Positions 11,080 to 22,864 are shown, counted from the stretch's first letter. The stretch is 64,000 nucleotides of DNA from Tenrec ecaudatus (GCF_050624435.1 NC_134541.1:101242805-101306804), one strand, 5' to 3'. A program made the numbers and translations. The notes: a model not told the origin generated them from the sequence alone.

Positions 11080-11600
11080 ATAAAGATGTTCGAATTCCAT
11101 CCAATGCACTTCAAGGCTAGGAGGAAGAACGAGCTAAGACACAAGAGAGTGACTTGGAACTGTGGGTGGCTCAAGGTTTTAAATGACCCATCACAACAGG
11201 TGTTTACACTCACCCTGGCCTACCCCCACCCCCCAGGCTCAAGGCACTGCACCTTTCAGCAGGGACATGGCAGAGCAGCCCTGGGGTAACCGGAGTGAGG
11301 AAGAGGGGGACCAAGGCCTGGAAGTGACTCTTGGCTCAGACACATCCAAGTAATGCTGGTTAGTGATTTTGTTACTCCAGCCCTAATTCCCACATCCCAA
11401 TATGGAGACACTGATATGTGCCTTGCAAAATTGAAATCAGGACCTGAAAGAACTCAGCAGAATATCCCAGACCCTGTGCCTCAAACATGGTATCAGGAAA
11501 CTCTTAAGACCCGTCATACCGAGGCCATGGCACCTGTTGGCAAAACCCTACACCTCTGTTTCTTCACCAGTTCTAGAGGTTTTCAATCAAGCACTATTGT
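11080..11600. other. Intergenic, nothing recognised
   Basis: No gene or clear repeat is seen. Short open frames here have no recognisable domain. Confidence 0.35.
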
Positions 11601-11604
11601 TCAA

Positions 11605-11770
11605 GACAGGCTGAATTATTGCGCAACCCCCTGCTCCTGTGGGTTTTCAAGACTGTACATTTTTTACAGGGGCAGAAAGCTTCAGGCGGAGCAGCGGGTG
11701 GGTTTGAACTGCTGATCTTGTGGTCAGCAGCCCAACACATAGCCCATGATTCAACCAGAGCTCCATTGGC
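11605..11770 (-). mobile_element. AfroSINE-type SINE, reverse
   Basis: The signatures are CTCCTGTGGGTTTTCAAGAC, GGGTTTGAACTGCTGATCTT, GTGGTCAGCAGCCCAACAC and a terminal AACCAGAGCTCC. Confidence 0.8.
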
Positions 11771-11774
11771 AAGG

Positions 11775-11915
11775 CAGAGGTATCCCTCCAGGAGAGGGAC
11801 TAACCCAGTGGCTGACACAATGGGCTGGAGCGTAGGCTGGTGCAGCTCCGAGGCGACTCGGTCTATGGCACACAGGTTCTGTCGGCAGGCACTGATGGCA
11901 ACAACATGGAATCTT
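11775..11915 (+). mobile_element. RTE-like 3' fragment
   Basis: The phrase GTGGCTGACACAATGGGCTG and the nearby GCAGCTCCGAGGCGACTCGG resemble the RTE 3' coding end. It is short and eroded. Confidence 0.4.
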
Positions 11916-11959
11916 TTCTGGGCGCGCGTCCTCATCTGTCCAGTAAGGGGTGTAAAATG

Positions 11960-13040
11960 AACAAAGAATACAGCTCTGAGGGCACCCACTGTTTCTCACC
12001 ACCCCCACCACCCCCAGTCCTTTCTTGCCTCCCCTCCTCCACAGGCCAGCGGCGGTGGCAGCAATTCCGACTGTGAGGGCTGGGCCTGTGCTTAGTACAA
12101 AGGCTTCAGTAGGCTTCAGAGAGGGCCGGTGGCATTCTGGACACTTCTGAGCCGGGCTTCTAGTCCAGCACTGAGGGCTTCCTGGGGGGGGGGTGTTGAG
12201 TTCTGGCTGACACAGCCAGATCGAGGCCAACTGCTGCATGAGGCCAGGCAGGCACAAGTGCCCGAACACATGACATTTTAAGGAAAATACTTTTAGTTTC
12301 GATTTCCTACCAGGGGTGGCGTGGGGGGGGGGGGGACGCACATGGTCATCATGATTATATGCTAACAAACTAATCTCTACGCCAACATAGTCAGAGTCAA
12401 ACTTCTGTTTCCGTGTCTCTGGAGGAAGGTACCCAGGAGAGCCATGCACGTGACTCAGGACAAACCACCATGAAAGGGACAGGTGCGGAGGACTGGCAGG
12501 GCCAGCCCGCCCGAGGCAGGAGGCAGTTTCTTTTTTTTTGTATAAAACTTTTAATTTTTTTCAAATGGACTCTGTGAAGGAAGCATTCTTTCTTTTTATC
12601 CCTAAAATACCTGTTATTGTGGCTTATGGGATCAATATTTTTTACATTTCACAGAGCTTCTAAGAAGATCTGATTGCAGGTGATGGCAAAGAAAAGATGG
12701 CAATTCCAATTAAAGTGTTCTGCAGGTCAGTAATTTAACACGGCAGTTTCAAAATCCAGGCCAACCAGGGTCAGCTGCCAGACTGGGAAAGCTGGCCAGC
12801 CATGCTCCCTTCCTGACGTGTCACCAAGTCACCTTTCAGCAAGGGCCATGGTTCTCTGGGCAGCAAGGGTGAGTGCCCTTTATGTTTATGCTACCCTGGG
12901 TGAACTAGTGCCCAGTTCTTCCGATTACCCTACGGGGCAGGAGCTACTATTTGATGGGTGAGGACTATGAGAGGGAGAGGGCCCTGGCTCGGTGTCTCAT
13001 CCACTCCATAATGCTCAATAAACACCTGCTGCCCACAGAC
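11960..13040. other. Intergenic, with G/C runs and an A/T-rich patch
   Basis: The stretch holds a run of 12 or more G at about 12326-12337, an A/T-rich patch at 12527-12745, and a MIR-like fragment near 12895-12975. No gene is seen. Confidence 0.4.
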
Positions 13041-13044
13041 AGCC

Positions 13045-13245
13045 AGGTGCTCTGCGGCATAGTGGTTACATGTTAGGCTGGTGGCTGCAAGGTCCGCAGT
13101 TCAAAACCACAAACCACTCCGCAGGAGAAAGATGGGACTTTCTACTCCCATAAAGAGTCACGGTCTCAGAAACCCACAGGGGCAGTTCTACCCTGTCCCA
13201 CGGGGTCACTATGAGTCAGCACCAAGTCAACAGCAGTGAGGTTGT
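13045..13245 (+). mobile_element. AfroSINE-type SINE, well preserved
   Basis: The head ATAGTGGTTACATGTTAGGC, the B-box area GTCCGCAGTTCAAAACC, the body GGACTTTCTACTCCCATAAA and GAAACCCACAGGGGCAGTTC, and the tail GGTCACTATGAGTCAGCACC are all present. Confidence 0.88.
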
Positions 13246-13334
13246 GTTTTGTTTTGAGAGGAAAGAGGGAGGTGAAGCCCTGCTTGAACCAGGTAACCCC
13301 AACTCTACATCCCGATGTCACCTTATGTGGGTAG

Positions 13335-13515
13335 AGCAAACAAACACTGCCATCAATTCAATGCTGACTCACAGAGACCCTATTGGACATGGTAGAGCTT
13401 CCCCTGTGACTTTCTGAGTTTGTCACTCTCTATGGGAGTAGAAAGCCTTATTCTTCTCCCATGGAGCAGCTGATGGTTTCGAACTGCTGACCATGTGGTT
13501 AGCAGCCCAAAGAAC
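13335..13515 (-). mobile_element. AfroSINE-type SINE, reverse
   Basis: The signatures are CAATTCAATGCTGACTCACA, GGAGTAGAAAGCCTTATTCT and TTCGAACTGCTGACCATGTG. It lies close to the sense copy at 13045-13245, so the two form an inverted SINE pair about 90 bp apart. Confidence 0.85.
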
Positions 13516-14004
13516 CTCTCATCCCAGTTGGCCCTCTCCCTGGGCAGCTCCACCCCTCTTCCTCTGGATCAGGGGGTGTCTGTGGGATGTGCAGAGCCGC
13601 TCTGCAGGCAGTACCAGCGCATCCTCCTTCTGGTCCCACACCTTGTCAAACACCAGGGTCCCAGCCCGGGAGCCTGCACTTCAACAGGAGTGCCTAGTGA
13701 CTCTGACCATCAACCATTTGGGTCTCCAGGGTAGAAGGATGGGACAACCATAAACAGATCCCAACTTCCTTTGCCTCTCATTTCATTCCAGTGGCTTGGG
13801 TTTTTAAATCGCAAAGCAACTGTTCTGTGTTGAAAGGTGTCACCTGGAACAAAGGCAGGCAGGGCACGTGCTCATTCTGCCCGCCCCCTCAGCCCCCGCC
13901 AGGTCCCGAAATCTGACCTCCCAAGGAAAACCATTGCTTTACACTTTCCTTCATTTTCAGAGACACATATTTGAGCACATTTGGGTTTCCTTCTAGTTTT
14001 AAAA

Positions 14005-14165
14005 AGCCCCTATGGTGCTGTCAGGTAAGCGTTGGGCTGCTAACCTCAAGGTTGCTGGTTCAAAGCCACCAGCAGCTCTGTGGGAGCAAGTCGAGGCTGC
14101 CTACTCCTGCCGCCTCAGAAACCCTGCACATGGCGGCTGAGTCTGAAGGGACCCATCATGGCAGT
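14005..14165 (+). mobile_element. AfroSINE-type SINE
   Basis: The head TAAGCGTTGGGCTGCTAACC and GGTTGCTGGTTCAAAGCC give a clear tRNA-like B box. The body is shortened after CCTCAGAAACCCTGCACATG. Confidence 0.8.
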
Positions 14166-14169
14166 AGCT

Positions 14170-15685
14170 CATCTATTTGTAGTTTTCATTCTAATTGCAA
14201 AATTAGGGGTTCCCACTGTTTGTTTTTTTTTAAAAACCTCCCTCCCCATACCAGCCCCCTCCCTGAGCACAAACATGTGCTATCTACACTTCCATCCCTA
14301 CACTGGCAGTTGGGGCTTTGAGGGAAACTGAGGTCTGAATGGTATGAGCCTGGCTGGTGGGGCTACAGCTGAGGGGAGAGCTGGGCGGAGGTCAGAGGTG
14401 ATGGCTGCGGGCTGTGCTCGCCCTGAGGCTCTGGTCACAGGGAGGACCCAAGCGAGCTGCTGGCTGAGCATGTGTGACCAGCCTCCTCTGCCTGGCATCC
14501 CTGCCTTGCAGCTGTCACTGCAGGTCCCCTCATCATGTGGCCAAGTGCATACTCAGACCGCAGACTGGGTGGGGCGGAAAAAGTGAAAATGAACCCAGAT
14601 GAAGTTTCTCTTTCCTGGCAGGAGAGTGCCTTATAGCATGGGGGAGGGGCGGGACAGGACCCGGCTGCTTTATTTGACCCTGACCCAGTGTTTACCCAGT
14701 GCAGTAGTGTGACCCTGGCTCACCTCAAGTACCCACCTTGATGACCCTCTTACAGATGTAACCCCACACAGAATGAGCCTCAACCGTCCAGAAGGTTCAC
14801 TCCTGTGCCTCTTCCCAGTCCACAATTCCTCTCTTCTCCTCCCCCTCCCCACCCTAGGGAACCCTTGCTGTGCCTTCCGTTCTTATCACTGGGTCCAGCA
14901 GTTTGCCTGTTCTCAAAGGTCCGGTCAATATGACGGATGGCCACGCACTGGGTCTTTCTCCTCGGGCTTCTGCTGCCCACAGCGCAGCAGCTGGCTCCTT
15001 TGCCCGGCTCAGCCTTCATGTGCTGGCGGGCACATGGGAGGTTGCCAATTAAGGGATTCCGGGGGCAAAGCTATGATAACCCTACACGGACAAGTCTGTG
15101 TGTTGGACGTGTGCCTTTGTTCCCCCGGGGTCACCGCTTAGGAGTGAGGCAGTGGGGCTCTGGGGCAGGTGTCTGTTCAAAAGCAGCAGCTCCTGGTTCT
15201 GCCCCCGGCTCCCCAGAGATGTTCTGAGGTGAGAGGAGGCCCAGCAGGCCCGCGTGGGGAGGCCCCTCCACATCATAATGGGCCTGCCACATCACACACA
15301 CCCTGGGCTGCTGTGAAAGGCATTATTTGGAGAGATGCTTTAGCGAGTTTTACTTTTTGGGCTGATTTGACTATGAGTAACTCATTGGCCTTGTGGCTAG
15401 GAATGGGTTTCTCAGAAATCATGTTTGGGCAGAGAAAGACAGGCTAATTCGTAACTGATTTTTCATCCCTGAAATGTCCGCTACTCTGTGGCTGAGAACG
15501 CAGGGAGCAATGCAGCAGTCTCTGCGTGTGCAGTTCTTCCCGGTGCACCATCCCCGCCCCCTTTCCAGAGGTTCTCCCTCAGGGACACGCACTTGCAGCA
15601 CCCCACCCCCACCCCTACCCCCTAGAGTTCCTGTCTACATTGCCAATGTAGATAATTCTTCAAAGAGATTTTTTTAGGAAGAGAT
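14170..15685. other. Intergenic, nothing recognised
   Basis: This G/C-rich, largely unique-looking sequence shows no exon signature, RNA gene or clear repeat. Confidence 0.35.
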
Positions 15686-15689
15686 TTTT

Positions 15690-15905
15690 CTTAAAAACCA
15701 AGTTAAACTATCATTTGGTTGTAAGAAGACTTTCAGGGGATATTTTTGGTTTAAGGCTTAAAGATGAGCTCAGGGCAATCATTTCAGGGGTTCATCCAGC
15801 CTCCAAGGCTCCAGAAAGCTAGACTCTACAAGAATTTGGATTCTGTTCTATATATTCCTCCTTTTCATCAGGATTCTCCGATGGATCAAAATGTTCAGGA
15901 ATGGG
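15690..15905 (-). mobile_element. Possible L1 3' UTR fragment
   Basis: The phrases GGGGTTCATCCAGCCTCC, GCTCCAGAAAGCTAGACTC and GATGGATCAAAATGTTCAG resemble an antisense afrotherian L1 3' UTR segment as I remember it. This is tentative. Confidence 0.4.
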
Positions 15906-17190
15906 AATTGGGTATTACCCACAATTTTTTTAATTTGCAGTTAGCAATTTATGAACAGTATATTCACCTAGTGAATTTCCTACCGTACCTCACTGGCCCC
16001 ATGAACTCCTACCCAGCACTCAAGACCTCATGTATAAAACCCACACCTCCATAAAATGCTTCTAGTCCCAGCTCTCCTCACCACCCATGTTCACAACCTA
16101 AAACGTGACCCCGAGGTCACTCCCAGCCCCCATGAGAGCACTGGGCATGGAGTCAGTAAACTGGAGCTGGGCTGGGAGCTCACCGATGCTCCCTCTGACA
16201 CATCGCTCAGTTCTCTCCATCCCATAAATGGGGCAGTTGGGTCCCAGCGGCAGCAGGGACAGAGGAGACAAGGCAGGATTGGTCACAGTTCCCTTGTCAC
16301 TGCAGCTACCAGGAAACTGGACTCTTTGGCTTCAGTACTTCTGACCTCTAACCTCCTCCACTTTTACCCCAGCCTGAGGCTGAGCTCTGGGGCACCCCTG
16401 GGATCACTGCAAACTCTCGCTAGAGTGACTCCTGAAGGAGAGAGATGCTAGTAGAGGGCTGAGGGAGGGGGAGAGCTGGCCCTCCCTCCTGCACGTGGAC
16501 CATACCGCGTGTCCACAACGCCTTTGTGTATCAGGTGCCCTTGCCCAGGATGGCAGTGCCAGCTCACAGGGGGGCCACCCCAGCCTTCATCTGCCCTCAG
16601 AGGTGTCAACAAAGCCCCTCCCAACTCTATGACCACATCTCCTACCAACATACACTGGAAATAGGTCCCCACCTCCGGCCCGTGGCACTCACTGGTCACT
16701 ACCTTGGCCCCTGCTACATCCCTATGACTAGTTCCTTCACCGCCCTCAGGCCTCGGCTCAAAGGGGCCGTCTCAGCACAGCTGCCCTGACCACTCTGCAC
16801 TGCTACAGCCCTCACCCGTCCGTCTCTGTTCTCTGTTCCCTTCCACCGACTGCCTGCTTACTGATCATGCGTACTGCTTTGTCTTCAGAATTAGGCTGTA
16901 TGCTCTGAGGGCAGGGTGCTGTCTGTGGAACTGCACTTAGCACAGTGCACAGATGACTGAGTAACTGAACGAATGCAAAGCACCAGAGTTAGGGGTTCAC
17001 AATTCTGAAACCACTCCACACAGCTACTAGCACCGAACAGTAAATGGGTGGTGGGAACTGGGTTTCTCCCTGTTGGGTGGGAGGTGAAAAAGGCAGCTAC
17101 AAGGACCCATGTAGCCATGGGTTTGGAGCGGGACATACAAGTAACCCATGTTTAGCTTCATACAGAGAATGACAGCTACTTCTATGTTGT
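15906..17190. other. Intergenic, nothing certain
   Basis: A MIR-like stretch is possible at 16140-16235 (CATCGCTCAGTTCTCTCCAT and CATAAATGGGGCAGTTGGG). The rest shows no gene or repeat I can name. Confidence 0.35.
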
Positions 17191-17192
17191 AG

Positions 17193-17290
17193 GCAGTACT
17201 GCTGAGTCCATTCCAACTTATAGCAACCCTGTATCTAACGGAGGCTTCCGGGCTAGAGAAAGGGGCTCACCAGCGGCCAGAGCAGGCTTT
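17193..17290 (-). mobile_element. AfroSINE fragment, reverse
   Basis: GCTGAGTCCATTCCAACTTA and AGCAACCCTGTATCTAACGG correspond to the SINE tail in reverse. The remainder is lost. Confidence 0.5.
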
Positions 17291-17299
17291 GTAATCTCT

Positions 17300-18845
17300 C
17301 TCTCTGAACAATGGAGGCATGGTGGGGAGATGAAATACTCAAATGCATCTGGGCATTTGTGGAACAAGAAAGCAAAACCCACAATGAAGGGTCACGGGAG
17401 CCAAATGCAGAAGCTCCCAAGGGCCAAAGCTGGGGCATTTTGAGCAAGCAAATAGACCCAGTCATGTTGAATTGTAAGCCATGGTATAAGAGAGCTATCC
17501 ATGAGTCTACAATGACAATAAGTGGATGGATCCGCAGAAGAGATGCCCTTCCCATGCAGAAGACGCCAATGAACTAAGGTCTCCACTGCCCTGAAGGAAT
17601 CGGAGCTCAGCTCCCACTTGTGTGCGAGTGGCACGCGGTCACTTCCTTCCAAAGACGACATCTCAGAAAGGGTGGCGTGACGACCGGTAGCTGAGAAATG
17701 GAACTAACCCTACCACTGCCAGGAGATCAAGGTCCACGTCCACAGTGGGCAGCTGCCTTGAGAGCAGGCATCCTTGATGTCCAGTGATGACAGTGGCACC
17801 CTGACCCTGTGGTTTCCCTCCCCCAAACCTCCCACCCCCATCATGAGAAAAATGCCTGACAGACCCCCAGGGAGGAGTGTGCCACGAGACGCCTGGTCTG
17901 TCAGCATTGTGCAGGCCACCAAGAAAGGATGAGAAACTGCCCAACCAGGAGGCACCTCGGGAGGTGTGAGGACCCATTGTCCTAAAGGACATCAGGGCAG
18001 ACAAAAGCCATCTGACTTAAGTATAGACTTCCGTCAATGACAATGCGCTGAGACTGGCTCTTTGCTTTTGGCAAATGTCCTGCCCGCCTGTGTGACATGG
18101 GTACTCAGTGGCTGTCTAGACCAGGGTCGTGGATCAGCAAAGGACCACTTGGTGGCATCCAAACGGAGCCTGCAGTGTGGGGAGCACCAGTGCCCATCGT
18201 GGGTTTCTGAGTTGTAATGTGGTATAAGGATGGCAGAACCCTGGCCGGGGGGGGGGGGGGGTCACAGTGAAGATCTCACAGCCAACAGGAAAGTGCCGAG
18301 GGCACACACAAGATCACAGCGGACAACACGCACTTGGCGGTGGCTTTTGTGATCTCCCACTGTTGTTTCTAGTCCAGAAGCCTCAGCGTGCGGCATTCAG
18401 CAGCCCACCCTTACCCTCATGCAATACGAAAACAGCACAATGGGAAGTAAAGCCTGTCGTGAGGCCAGTCTCCCCTGGGAAGGCAATGTGCTCTATTCCG
18501 GGCGTTTCCCTAACACGGTGTCTACACAGAGACGTTTGGGCTTCTTGTTGAGCCTGGGATGGCTCTGAGGGAATGAGGTGGCTCGGGGGACACCAAGGCC
18601 GAGCGGCCCAGCCACACAGTCCCCAGAGGCAAGGCTCCATGCCCTGTCTGCTGAGCAGGGACGGGTCTACAAGCTTGGGAGCAGCCATCTCAGGTGCCTC
18701 CCGCGCAAGAGTGAAGGAGTCAAAGGCTCCAGGGAACGAGTTGTCCACAGGACTAACGGGCCATGTGACCCTTCAGCCTCCACGAGGACCTAGATGGCGC
18801 CCAGCTACCACAACTAGTCGCTCCGAAAGGGGCCCTAACAGAAGG
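17300..18845. other. Intergenic, one poly(G) run
   Basis: The stretch contains an unbroken run of about 14 G at 18247-18261. No gene or named repeat is recognised. Confidence 0.35.
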
Positions 18846-18853
18846 GCCTAGAG
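18846..18853. repeat. 8-bp target-site duplication of the OC1-like element, left
   Basis: GCCTAGAG directly precedes the left inverted repeat. The identical octamer follows the right end at 19076-19083. Confidence 0.9.
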
Positions 18854-19075
18854 CAGGCGTCATCAAACTACGGCCCGCGGGCCACATGCCGGCCGCCGAG
18901 GACATTTATCCGGCCCGCTGGGTATTTTTGCCGTTTTTTTTAAACTTCAAAATAAGATGTGTGCAGTGTGCATAGGAATTTATTCATAGTTTTTTTTTTA
19001 AACTATAGTCTGGCTCTCCAATGGGTCTGAGGGACAGTGAACTGTCCCCCTGTTTAAAAAGTTTGAGGACCCCTG
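18854..19075. mobile_element. Non-autonomous OC1-like hAT transposon, 222 bp
   Basis: The left end CAGGCGTCATCAAACTACGG, the phrase GCCCGCGGGCCACATG, and the right end AAAAGTTTGAGGACCCCTG form hAT-type inverted repeats. They match the OposCharlie1 (OC1) element as I remember it. The perfect 8-bp duplication GCCTAGAG confirms cut-and-paste insertion. The element has no transposase. Confidence 0.87.
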
Positions 19076-19539
19076 GCCTAGAGAGAGGAGAAAAATGTAG
19101 AACAAAACACAAAAGCATGAAAGTAGCCAGGATTACTGCCCTTGTAAGAGTCTGGTGGAGCCCCCAAGCCTATGGCCCGTAAACACCCTTCAAGTCTGGA
19201 ACTGAATTCATCCCATAATTCCACTGTTAGCCAACCGACAGGCAGGCGGACAAGGTGAACAATGAGGGAGGGCACACCCCTTACAACAGCCAGCTATCTG
19301 CCCCGGGAGACTGCTCAGCAGGCGGGGTGGGAAAGGAAGGCAAAGGGAGGCAGCAACCCGTGTACGAAATGGGAAGAGGGCAGCTACGTGCAGGGACTAT
19401 CTTCGGTCATGAATCCAAATATGCACAAATTGTTGATTGGAAAGCCAATTTGTTCTGTAAACTTTTCTCTAAATCACAATTTTTAAAAACCTTCTAAATT
19501 AAAAAGCCCACAAAGCAAAGTGGGTGTGTACTCCTTAAG

Positions 19540-19668
19540 CGACCCTGTACTGTAAATCTTCACGGGAGCAGACAGCTTCATCCACCTCCAAGTGGCTGGT
19601 GGGTCTGAACTGCCGACCTTGTGGTTAGCAGCCCAGCACCTAGCCCACAATGCCACCAGGGTGCCGTA
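19540..19668 (-). mobile_element. AfroSINE-type SINE, reverse
   Basis: The signatures are GCGACCCTGTACTGTAAATC, GGTCTGAACTGCCGACCTTG, TGGTTAGCAGCCCAGCACC and a terminal GCCACCAGGGTGCC. Confidence 0.8.
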
Positions 19669-19804
19669 GGTACTTCTTCAAAGGGTACCACACCAACTGA
19701 AGGAGGGATGGAGGGCATGCCACATTGTAGTCATGTGCTTATTACAAGAGGGTGTGCATTTCCTTCCACATCAGGATTCACCAGCTTAGTGGTTAGGGTT
19801 TGTT

Positions 19805-19880
19805 TTGTTTTTAATTGTAACACATTTATTGACATGAAATTCACATATTAAATAATTCAAAGGGCTAAGCATACTTTAAA
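19805..19880 (-). mobile_element. Old L1 3' UTR fragment
   Basis: AACACATTTATTGACATGAA and ATTCACATATTAAATAATTC are the antisense 3' end common to old L1 families. It is similar to 2765-2905. Confidence 0.6.
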
Positions 19881-20515
19881 GGCTATGGGATTCGTGTTGT
19901 TTCGCGAGTTATTCTGCACGTGGGTGCAGTGAATGGCCTGCCACGTCCCTAAAACAAGAATGGAGTGATTTTCCGTTTCCTCCCACCACAAACCTCCTCG
20001 TTCACCCTTGTTGGAGAATTTCCTCCCTCGGGACAGAGCCCTCGCGAGAGCTGCGGGGACACTGGCACACTGGGAGCCTTATTCTGAAAATGAGCTGCAT
20101 GCCTTCACCTCTCCTTGACCAAGGCTGCTGTGGGCGGCCACTGTGACATCACAGAGATGGAGGCGGGGGCCGAAATTGTGACTGGCTCATCAGCACCTCA
20201 GGGGGTAGACCTGGACATCCTTAAGAAGGGCGATTTCTCAATCTGAGGCCATACCCCTTAGAATTAGGGCTGTGGTCATCATCAAATGCGATGATTGTCT
20301 ACTTGAAAATAGCAGTAAAACTGCCTTATGCAAAACACTCATTCATTCATTCATTCATTCAACCAATAGCCGATATTCAGACTCCTCTTCTATAACTTAT
20401 TTCCTGTATCAGTTATTTTGACACCTTAATAAAGTTTCTGATCACGAAACTTACATTCCACTTGAGACGAGTAATAAACAATACATAGGAGGATGTGTGG
20501 AGGGCTGGACTGTGT
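19881..20515. other. Intergenic with a short ATTC repeat
   Basis: A five-copy CATT run lies at 20340-20360. No gene is recognised. Confidence 0.45.
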
Positions 20516-20519
20516 AGGT

Positions 20520-20690
20520 AAAGGACGCTCGAGTGGCGCACCCTTACATCCCAGACGGTTACTGAACTCCCCAAACAAAAACCCAAACTCTCTGACGCGG
20601 ACTCCTGGCCACCCTGTAGGACAGCCGAACTGCCCCTGTGGGTTTCCCAGACTGCAATGGAAAGCCTCAGCCTTGTCGGGTGTTTGTGGA
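20520..20690 (-). mobile_element. AfroSINE fragment, reverse
   Basis: GACGCGGACTCCTGGCCACC, GCCCCTGTGGGTTTCCCAGA and CTGCAATGG are reverse-complement SINE body. The head is missing. Confidence 0.6.
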
Positions 20691-20699
20691 GCAGACTGA

Positions 20700-21200
20700 G
20701 CCCAGGGGAGTGATGGTGCTTAGAATGCCCCGGGGCAGCACCGCAGAGGGACAAGCATCTGGACCGCAGGGACAGCCCGTTACAGAAGCTCTGAGGCAGC
20801 AGGCAGGTGTTGTCCAGAGTTGAGACACAGGAAGCGGACTGGGGGTGGGGGGAGCTAGGGAGAAGGGGAATGGGAGTGACAGGGAATGGGCTTGGGTCCT
20901 AATTTGGATGGTGGTATTTGGAAGAGAGAAAAGAGGGGTGACAACCAGACTCCCCTGTATGATGATGACAGGTATGCCAAGGGCAGGTGCTCAGTTAGAA
21001 GGCAGAGAATTTCCCCTCGGTGTAAAGCAAGCTCTGGGCTGGAAAGGCGGCCCAGGTGTGGGAGCAATGTGCTGGGGAGACCCCATCGGGCTTGCCAACA
21101 CCCCCTGTGCCTCTCACAGAAAATCCAAACCAATGGCCACAGCAGTTAAGTGCCAATGAAAAAGTCAGAAGGAGACTTGGGATGAGTGGAACAGGATAGG
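20700..21200. other. Intergenic, nothing recognised
   Basis: No gene or named repeat is seen. Confidence 0.35.
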
Positions 21201-21203
21201 GAG

Positions 21204-21397
21204 AAGCCCTGGTAGTGCAGTGGGTTAAGTGCTTGGCTGCTAACCACAAGACCAGCAATTCAAACCCACAGCTATTCTGGTCAAACGGTGAGCTTTCTGC
21301 TCCCAATAAGATGTACAGCCGCAGAAACCCACAGGGGCAGTTCTACTCTGCCCTATAGGGGACTAGGAGCTGGCGTGGGCTGGATGGCAGATAGTTT
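21204..21397 (+). mobile_element. AfroSINE-type SINE, well preserved
   Basis: The head is CCCTGGTAGTGCAGTGGGTT, then AAGTGCTTGGCTGCTAACC, CAGCAATTCAAACCC and CAGAAACCCACAGGGGCAGT. The tail is altered at GGGGACTAGGAGC. Confidence 0.88.
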
Positions 21398-21549
21398 AGG
21401 TGTGTGGTGAAGGCGGTTGGCGACAAGAGGACCCTTGCTCTGAGTCTGTCCACTCCGAGAGTTTAGGGGTGCTTGCAGCTCTATGTTTGCCAACCGCTCT
21501 CAAAGACTTTCCAGAAAGCACAGTAATAATAAGCACATACCTATAAAGA

Positions 21550-21710
21550 AAGACGTCCTAGTGGCGCTGTGAGTTAGGCATCAGGTTGGAGATTCAAACC
21601 TACCTGCCGGGAAAACGATGAGGCTGCTCCTGTAAAAATTCAGTCTCAGAAAGCCCAGGTCAGGTCCATGTGAGTCCAACTGCCTTGATGGCAGTGGCTT
21701 TGCTAACGAA
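21550..21710 (+). mobile_element. AfroSINE-type SINE, first of three in a row
   Basis: The head CGTCCTAGTGGCGCTGTGAG and the tail GAGTCCAACTGCCTTGATGG CAGTGGC bound a shortened copy. Confidence 0.75.
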
Positions 21711-21835
21711 AAGGTCCGGGTATGAACCCACCCACAGCTCCATGGGAGAAAAGACCTGGAGATGCACTCCCATGAAGATGGTGTCCATGGAAACCTAAGG
21801 GGCAGGGCTCCTCTGTCAGATAGCACCAATGGCGT
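21711..21835 (+). mobile_element. AfroSINE fragment, second of three
   Basis: It begins inside the head (GCTAACGAAAAGGTCCGGG) and contains the B-box-like GGTATGAACCC and GGAAACCTAAGGGGCAGGG. Confidence 0.65.
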
Positions 21836-21854
21836 GGCACGCGGCCAGGACATC

Positions 21855-22020
21855 CGAGAGGAGGCCCTGCATGGTACAGCCACGGTGTGCTTGGCTGCTA
21901 ACTGGAAGGTTGGAGGCCGGGTAGAATGTCTCCGGAGGAAGCCCTGGGCATCACCATCTGCAGGAGCAGTCACTGAAATCACTAAGGGGCATAGTTCTAT
22001 TGGGATCGATGCTGGGGGAC
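21855..22020 (+). mobile_element. AfroSINE-type SINE, third of three
   Basis: GGAGGCCCTGCATGGTACAG and TGTGCTTGGCTGCTAACTGG mark the head. CACTAAGGGGCATAGTTCTA marks the body. It is degraded at the tail. Confidence 0.65.
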
Positions 22021-22689
22021 CCAGCATCTGAGCAGCAAGGGGGAGGGACAGACAGAGAGGGGGCTAGTGGAGCACACGTGAATCACCTGCAACTACCCCG
22101 TCTTTGATTGTATGCCCAGATGGGTCCAGTGTGGGGGTTCCAGTGGAGAGGAAGCAGTGGTGCTGCTCCACGCAGCCACTCAGGGACCCAGGCCAATCAC
22201 ACCTCTGCCACCTTGGACCCAGAGAGGGGGAGAGAGAGAAAGTGCAGGCTCCCCAACTTCCTAACTGCCTTGACTGGGAAGTGACCCATTCCATGCATCC
22301 AGCACCTCACTGGTGAGCTAATTACATGACCACCCTACCCTACGCCCCCAAGATTCTGGGAAGTTAGGTTCCTGGCTGAGCTGTGGGGCACTGTGGAAGG
22401 GAGTGTGACTCTGGGGACATCTGGGGTTTTCTCAGCGCAGGGTGGGGCAGGAGGCTGGTAGAAGACCAGCACCAATCCGGCAGCCTGAGGTGGCCTTTCT
22501 GATGGTGAGAGTGAAGGCAAGGCTGGGGGGCAGGTGGGGGTGGAGTGCAAGGTCTGGGACAGAAGCATGGACCCCCACAGTCTGACCTTGGCTGGTGACA
22601 CGTTTGCCCCCGTGATGCGTGGCCCAACCTGGGGTGCCCCCTACATGCCCATATAAGGACAGGATCCTGGGCAGCACTGGCAGGGTCTG

Positions 22690-22697
22690 TGAGGTCA
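22690..22697 (+). promoter_or_regulatory. CRE-like site upstream of PRM1
   Basis: TGAGGTCA differs from the palindromic cAMP response element TGACGTCA at one base. It lies about 50 bp upstream of the TATA box. Protamine promoters are known targets of the testis activator CREM through such variant sites; binding here is inferred. Confidence 0.5.
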
Positions 22698-22740
22698 GGC
22701 CCCATGCCACCTCACAATGCCCAGAGTCACCTCCAGTTTC

Positions 22741-22746
22741 TATAAG
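22741..22746 (+). promoter_or_regulatory. PRM1 TATA box
   Basis: TATAAG in the context TTTCTATAAGAGGC lies 124 bp upstream of the PRM1 start codon. This places the cap site near 22770 and gives a leader of about 95 nt, close to the human gene. A second TATAA-like stretch at 22652 is further from the gene and less likely. Confidence 0.75.
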
Positions 22747-22864
22747 AGGCTGGCAGCCAGCCCCCCAATCACAGCCCACAAGATTCCACCTGCTCACAGG
22801 TTGGCTGGCTCAACCAACGTGGTGCCTGCTGCTCTGAGCATCCAGGCCACGTCCACCGAGCACC

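Noticed and set aside
1-22600. RMI2 or CLEC16A exons expected near this cluster
   Set aside because: No exon of either gene is recognised on the left or right flank; in human they lie farther away than this window reaches.
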